The notes under the pieces: generated by a model
The model's input: the letters and a program-made list of their open reading frames with translations, nothing else
What the model was told of the DNA's origin: nothing
The model's database searches: none
In this document: piece after piece, positions 61,101 to 64,000 of the stretch
How positions within the stretch are numbered: the stretch's first letter is position 1
Layout of the letters: each line of letters starts with the position of its first letter
Assembly: GCF_023023025.1 (NCBI RefSeq)
Contig: NZ_CP095481.1
Location: 7,391,001-7,455,000, forward strand
Length of the DNA: 64,000 nt
Source: Amycolatopsis sp. WQ 127309
GTDB lineage: Bacteria; Actinomycetota; Actinomycetes; Mycobacteriales; Pseudonocardiaceae
Direction of reading: 5' to 3'
Program-made: the position numbers and the translations under genes

Positions 61101-64000
61101 TGCCGTGGCTCGCCGACCACGCCGCGATGGGCGTCCCGCTGTTCCCGGCCACCGGGTTCCTCGAGCTCGCGCTCGGCGCGGGCGACCGGATCGGCGACCT
61201 GGAACTGCACCAGGTGCTGCCGCTGGCCGAGCACACCGAGGTGACGACGAGCCTGGCGGGCACGGAGATCAGCGTCCACGCCAAGTCCGCGCACGGCGGC
61301 TGGGTCCGCCACGCCACCGCGCGAGTGCTCGCCGATGCGCCGCCGCCGACGCCCTTCGGTCCCGTGACCGGCGACGCCGTCGACCTCTACCGGGCGCTGG
61401 AGGACCTGGGCCAGCACTACGGCCCGGCGTTCCGCGGCCTGCGCCGGGTCGTGGCCGCGCCGGGCCGGGCGTCGGCGTCGATCGCACTGCCGCCGGAGGC
61501 CCGGGACCACCCGGCGTACCGGCTGCACCCGGCGCTCGCCGACGCCTGCCTGCACGCACTGGCCGCCGCGACCGGCGGGGCCCTGGGCGAGACCGCCGGC
61601 CTCTACCTGCCCCTGACGATCGGCGAGGTCACGCTCACCGGCGACCCGCGCCACGGCGTCCGGGTCGACGCCGTCCTCGACTCGGTCGACGAGTCGGGCA
61701 GCGGGCTGCTCGGCAGCGTCCAGCTCGTCGACGCCGAAGGGGCGGTGCTGGTCCAGTTCCGGGACGTCTACTGCCGGCGGTTCCAGCGTTCGGCGTTGCC
61801 GGTGCCGCTGTCGAGCCTGGTGTTCGAGGCCGGGTGGCAGCAGTCCGAGCTGCCACCGGCGCCCGCGGACGACACGCACAGCTGGGTCGTGCTCCTGGAC
61901 GCGGCGCAGGAGTCCGCACCGTGGCTCACGAGCCTCGGCGGCTCCTTGTGCACGGTCCCGCTGGGCGACCACGAAGGGCTCGCGAAGGTGCTGCGCACCC
62001 GCGAGGTGACCGGCGTGCTGGCGATGGTCGGCTGCGCGGCCGAGCTGGGCACCCCGGATCCGGCGCGGTCCGGGGACCTGGTCCTGACGCTGTCGGGAGT
62101 GGTCGCCGAGCTGGCGTCGGTCCCGGACCCGCCGAGGTTGTGGCTGGTCAGCGCGGGCGCGGCGGCGGTCGAGCCGGGCGAGACCGGCCACCCGGAACTG
62201 GCGGCGCTGCGGGGGCTGGTGCGCGTGCTGGCGTTCGAGCACCCGGAGCTGCGGGTGAGCCAGCTGGACTTCGACGCCGAACCCGACCCCGCGCGCCTGT
62301 GGGTGGCCGAGCTGCAGGACGAGATCCGCGCGGACGGCCCGGACGACGAGATCGCCTGGCGCGAAGGCATCCGCCACGCTCGCCGCTTGGCGCGTCCGGA
62401 TCTGCTCGAACCGTCCGGCGCGCCCGTGGTTCGTGACGGTGCCTACCTCATCACCGGTGGCCTGGGCGGGCTCGGCCTGGTCGCCGCGAAGTGGCTTGCC
62501 GACCGCGGCGCGACCCGGCTGATCCTCTCCGGCCGTCGCGGCCCCACTCCCGAGACCGACGCTTTCCTGCGCGACCTCGGCGTCGACGTCCGGGTCGTCA
62601 CCGGAGACGTCGCCGAACCCGGCACCGCCGAGCGGCTCGTCGCGGCCGCCGGGGACCTGCCCCTGCGCGGCGTCCTGCACGCGGCCGGCGCCCTCGCCGA
62701 CGGTGCCGCGATCGCCCTCACCCCGGAAGCCGTCGAGACCGTCTGGCGGCCCAAGGCCCTCGGCGCCTGGCGGCTCCACGAAGCGACCGCGGGCCACGAC
62801 CTCGACTGGTGGCTCGTCTACTCCTCGGCCGCCGCACTGTTCGGCTCCCCGGGCCAGGCCGCCTACGCCACCGCGAACGCCTGGGCCGACGCCCTCGTCG
62901 CGTGGCGCCGTGGCCGCGGACTGCCCGCCGCGACGATCAACTGGGGTGCCTGGGGCGAAGCCGGTGCCGTCACCGGCAGCCGGAACCCGGTGCTCGACCC
63001 GCTCGGCACCGCGGAAGCCCTCGACGCGCTCGAAACCGTGCTCGGCGGCGATCGCGAAGCGACCGGCGTCGCCCGCGTCGACACCGAAACCGTGCTGGCG
63101 CTCTTCCCGCGGCTGGCCGAACGGCCGTTCTTCGAACTGTTCGTCCCGGCCGAAGCAGCCAGCGGCACCGAACCGTCCACATGGGACGGCATGGCCGCAC
63201 TGCGCGCGGACGAACCGGAGCGGGCCCGGAAGGCGATGGCCGACCACCTCGCGGCCCTCGTGGCCGGGCTGATGGGCTTCGCCGCCGGTGACGTCGACCG
63301 GAACGCGCCGCTGACCAGCCTCGGGCTGGACTCGCTGATGGCGATGCGGGCCCGCGGCGCCGTGGAGCGCGACTTCGGCCTGCCGCTGCCGGTGCCCCTG
63401 CTGCTGCGCGGCGCGAGCCTCGCCGAGATCGCCGGGCACCTCGCCGAGCAGGCCGGGTTCGGCGCGGGTGCGCCGGCCGAGCCGAGTCACGCCGTGCTCG
63501 GGCCGCGCGATCCCGCCGAACGCTGGGTCGCCCGGCACTGGCAGGCCGTCCTCGGCGGGCCGGAACCGGGTGTCTACGACGACTTCTTCGCCGTCGGCGG
63601 CGACCAGGACGCCGCGGACCGGCTGCGGGCCGCGTTCACCGAGGACCTCGACGAGGTGCCCGAAGCGGACCTGCTGTTCGCCACGCCCACCATCGCCGCG
63701 CTGGCCGACCAGCTGCGCGCCGAGGTCGAGGGCTTCGGCGGCGGCCCGGTGCGGCTGCTGCGCGACGGCGTCGCGGCCGGCCCCGTCTTCCTGTTCCACC
63801 CGGCCGGCGGCCCGACGAGCGTCTACCAGGAGCTCGTCCGCCTGCTGCCCGAAGGCCAACCGGCCTACGGGCTGGAGCGGATCGACGAAGAGGACACCGT
63901 CGAGGGCAAGGCGGCGTGTTACGTCGAGCTGATCCGCGAGATCCAGCCGCACGGGCCCTACCGGCTGGGCGGCTGGTCCTTCGGCGGCTGCCTCGCCTAC
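58175..64000 (+). CDS. Type I polyketide synthase ACP-KS-AT-DH-KR-ACP-(degenerate carrier)-TE (runs off window)
   Basis: 1942 codons are visible without a stop. ACP1 (residues about 4-70, Ser35 in GLSSRDA); KS (88-508, Cys254 in TACSSS, His389, His429); AT (about 601-912, GHSMGE with Ser691); DH (about 950-1205, HxxxGxxxxP at His982, Asp1123 in HPALADAC); KR (from about 1421, GGLGGLG; Ser1551 and Tyr1564 intact); ACP2 (Ser1720 in GLDSLMA); a third carrier-like fold (about 1770-1840) with Gln1811 where Ser is expected; TE (from about 1855, GWSFGG with Ser1935 near the edge). No ER is seen between DH and KR. ATG at 58175 overlaps the FAAL stop by one base; an in-frame GTG three bases earlier is possible. 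One round of extension with reduction and dehydration of a FAAL-supplied fatty acid is the expected reaction. Confidence 0.95.
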   Translation, partial: MTPDAIRAWLVERVADLTGGPVDPDRPLQEAGLSSRDAMTLTGDLGRLLGRPLAATFVWQHPSITALVTSLSTVDVVQAAPVPMAAGEPIAIVGVGCRLPGGVESPAQFWRFLETGADGIGEVPEGRWESFAPADALAGLPRRGGFLGDVAGFDAAFFGITPREAEAMDPQQRTLLEVTWAALEHAGIPPGSLSGTRTGVFVGLSASEYGYLTMTEVPGIDAWSGTGAAASIAANRLSYLLDLRGPSLTLDTACSSSLVAVHQAVQSLRRGESETALVAGVNLLLSPGITANFHRAGVLAPDGSCKPFDAGADGIARGEGCGVVVLKPLKAARAAGDRVLAVIRGSAVNSDGRSNGMMAPNPDAQAALLRDAYAVAGVDPSSVDYVEAHGTGTLLGDPIEAGALGAILGAGREPGRPLLVGSVKSNLGHLEGAAGIAGLIKVVLALVHRRLPPSLHYRTPNPHIDFDGLGLRVVAAGTDWPRYPGTARAGVSAFGFGGTNAHVVLEEWPAASFPVRAGADGPRIFALSARSADVLHTRASELADWLDSPAGRAVPLSAVASTLATRREHLPVRAAVVAEERGALVDALRTVTPGEARGRADVVFVFSGYGSQWPEMGRQLLRTEPAFRAEIDALDPAFRAEAGFSLREVLAGEQELPDLGATQLALFGMQTALAGLWRAYGVVPAAVLGHSMGEVAAAVVAGALDVTDGLRVMATRARLLAEVDAGGTGAMAVVELSPAELAEFPDVTVAVYASPTQCTISGDADQVDALVAHVEQLGRLARRLPVRGAGHSAAVDAVLGRFRAELASLKPGQAEIPCYSSVLDDPRETPAFDVEYWAANLRRPVRFTQALAAATADGHSVFVEISPHPVALAAVEQTTGGAALGLPTGSRKSDERVAFLTSLARLHVLGRPGVLDHGPRTAPVELPGPVWRHERFWPQRPAHRPDTGAHPLLGVHVEQPGGDLHLWRGDVGTAQLPWLADHAAMGVPLFPATGFLELALGAGDRIGDLELHQVLPLAEHTEVTTSLAGTEISVHAKSAHGGWVRHATARVLADAPPPTPFGPVTGDAVDLYRALEDLGQHYGPAFRGLRRVVAAPGRASASIALPPEARDHPAYRLHPALADACLHALAAATGGALGETAGLYLPLTIGEVTLTGDPRHGVRVDAVLDSVDESGSGLLGSVQLVDAEGAVLVQFRDVYCRRFQRSALPVPLSSLVFEAGWQQSELPPAPADDTHSWVVLLDAAQESAPWLTSLGGSLCTVPLGDHEGLAKVLRTREVTGVLAMVGCAAELGTPDPARSGDLVLTLSGVVAELASVPDPPRLWLVSAGAAAVEPGETGHPELAALRGLVRVLAFEHPELRVSQLDFDAEPDPARLWVAELQDEIRADGPDDEIAWREGIRHARRLARPDLLEPSGAPVVRDGAYLITGGLGGLGLVAAKWLADRGATRLILSGRRGPTPETDAFLRDLGVDVRVVTGDVAEPGTAERLVAAAGDLPLRGVLHAAGALADGAAIALTPEAVETVWRPKALGAWRLHEATAGHDLDWWLVYSSAAALFGSPGQAAYATANAWADALVAWRRGRGLPAATINWGAWGEAGAVTGSRNPVLDPLGTAEALDALETVLGGDREATGVARVDTETVLALFPRLAERPFFELFVPAEAASGTEPSTWDGMAALRADEPERARKAMADHLAALVAGLMGFAAGDVDRNAPLTSLGLDSLMAMRARGAVERDFGLPLPVPLLLRGASLAEIAGHLAEQAGFGAGAPAEPSHAVLGPRDPAERWVARHWQAVLGGPEPGVYDDFFAVGGDQDAADRLRAAFTEDLDEVPEADLLFATPTIAALADQLRAEVEGFGGGPVRLLRDGVAAGPVFLFHPAGGPTSVYQELVRLLPEGQPAYGLERIDEEDTVEGKAACYVELIREIQPHGPYRLGGWSFGGCLAY

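Noticed and set aside
57967..62436. A long plus-strand frame overlapping FAAL and PKS
   Set aside because: Arg/Ala/Pro-rich translation with no motifs; it is a shifted frame of the two real genes.
58277..63952. A 1891-codon open frame antisense to the PKS
   Set aside because: It is the complement of a high-GC gene with strong third-base bias; its translation is Arg/Gly/Asp-rich with no domain, and the plus-strand frame has a full set of PKS motifs.
1..64000. CRISPR arrays, tRNA or rRNA genes, IS elements
   Set aside because: No regularly spaced identical repeats with unique spacers, no cloverleaf-like or rRNA-like sequence and no transposase motif were recognised on reading; a covariance search would settle small RNAs.

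Overview
The window is very GC-rich DNA with strong third-position G/C bias, many GTG starts and frequent 4-base ATGA/GTGA gene overlaps. It is rich in TetR regulators, secreted hydrolases, a P450, a SARP regulator and a FAAL/type I polyketide synthase pair. This points to an actinomycete chromosome, most likely a Pseudonocardiaceae member such as Amycolatopsis (inference; no 16S or other marker is present). No rRNA, tRNA, CRISPR array, insertion sequence or phage gene was recognised. The stretch looks like chromosomal accessory DNA built from many small regulator-plus-enzyme modules.

Layout. 1-4.3 kb: a probable organosulfur/cysteine module (cystathionine beta-synthase-like enzyme and a flavin monooxygenase on the minus strand; a lipoprotein solute-binding protein and an NtaA/DmoA-type monooxygenase on the plus strand) around a promoter with a long structured leader. 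4.3-10.6 kb: a decayed HTH/receiver regulator, a small membrane protein, a K+ channel, a degenerate tandem repeat, a P450, an unrecognised 312-aa protein and a SARP regulator. 10.6-20.2 kb: secreted proteins (GH99-like hydrolase with CBM32, lamin-tail/propeller protein, CHAP hydrolase), two tandem paralogous HTH proteins, and a 1092-aa protease joining an S53 sedolisin to an S1 protease inserted in an Ig-like domain. 20.2-27 kb: reductases and a FAD monooxygenase with HxlR, AraC (frameshifted) and TetR regulators; the HxlR and TetR control regions carry clear paired operators. 27-33.3 kb: a Cys-rich triple-repeat secreted protein, a lipoprotein, and GH54 and GH64 polysaccharide hydrolases. 33.3-38.8 kb: a YeiH-type exporter coupled to a 43-aa membrane peptide, a LysR regulator, a coupled JAB-like/SnoaL/VOC operon, an MDR reductase, a HAD-dehalogenase remnant and a VOC protein. 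38.8-46.6 kb: three TetR modules (ABC exporter, methyltransferase, aromatic hydroxylase plus ABM monooxygenase), each with paired palindromes at the divergent promoter. 46.7-50 kb: an amino acid permease and a PucR-type regulator.

The right end (50.4-64 kb and beyond) is the most notable part: MMPL exporter, secreted alpha/beta hydrolase, R2-like ligand-binding oxidase (R2lox), MFS exporter, fatty acyl-AMP ligase, and a type I PKS of order ACP-KS-AT-DH-KR-ACP-degenerate carrier-TE that runs off the window. The hydrolase, R2lox and MFS genes are translationally coupled, as are FAAL and PKS; a near-consensus promoter precedes the FAAL. The simplest reading is a lipid-type pathway: the FAAL activates a fatty acid and loads it on the N-terminal ACP of the PKS, the PKS extends and reduces it once, R2lox may oxidise a fatty acyl chain, and MMPL/MFS proteins export the product. 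The product and the role of R2lox are inferred, not shown.
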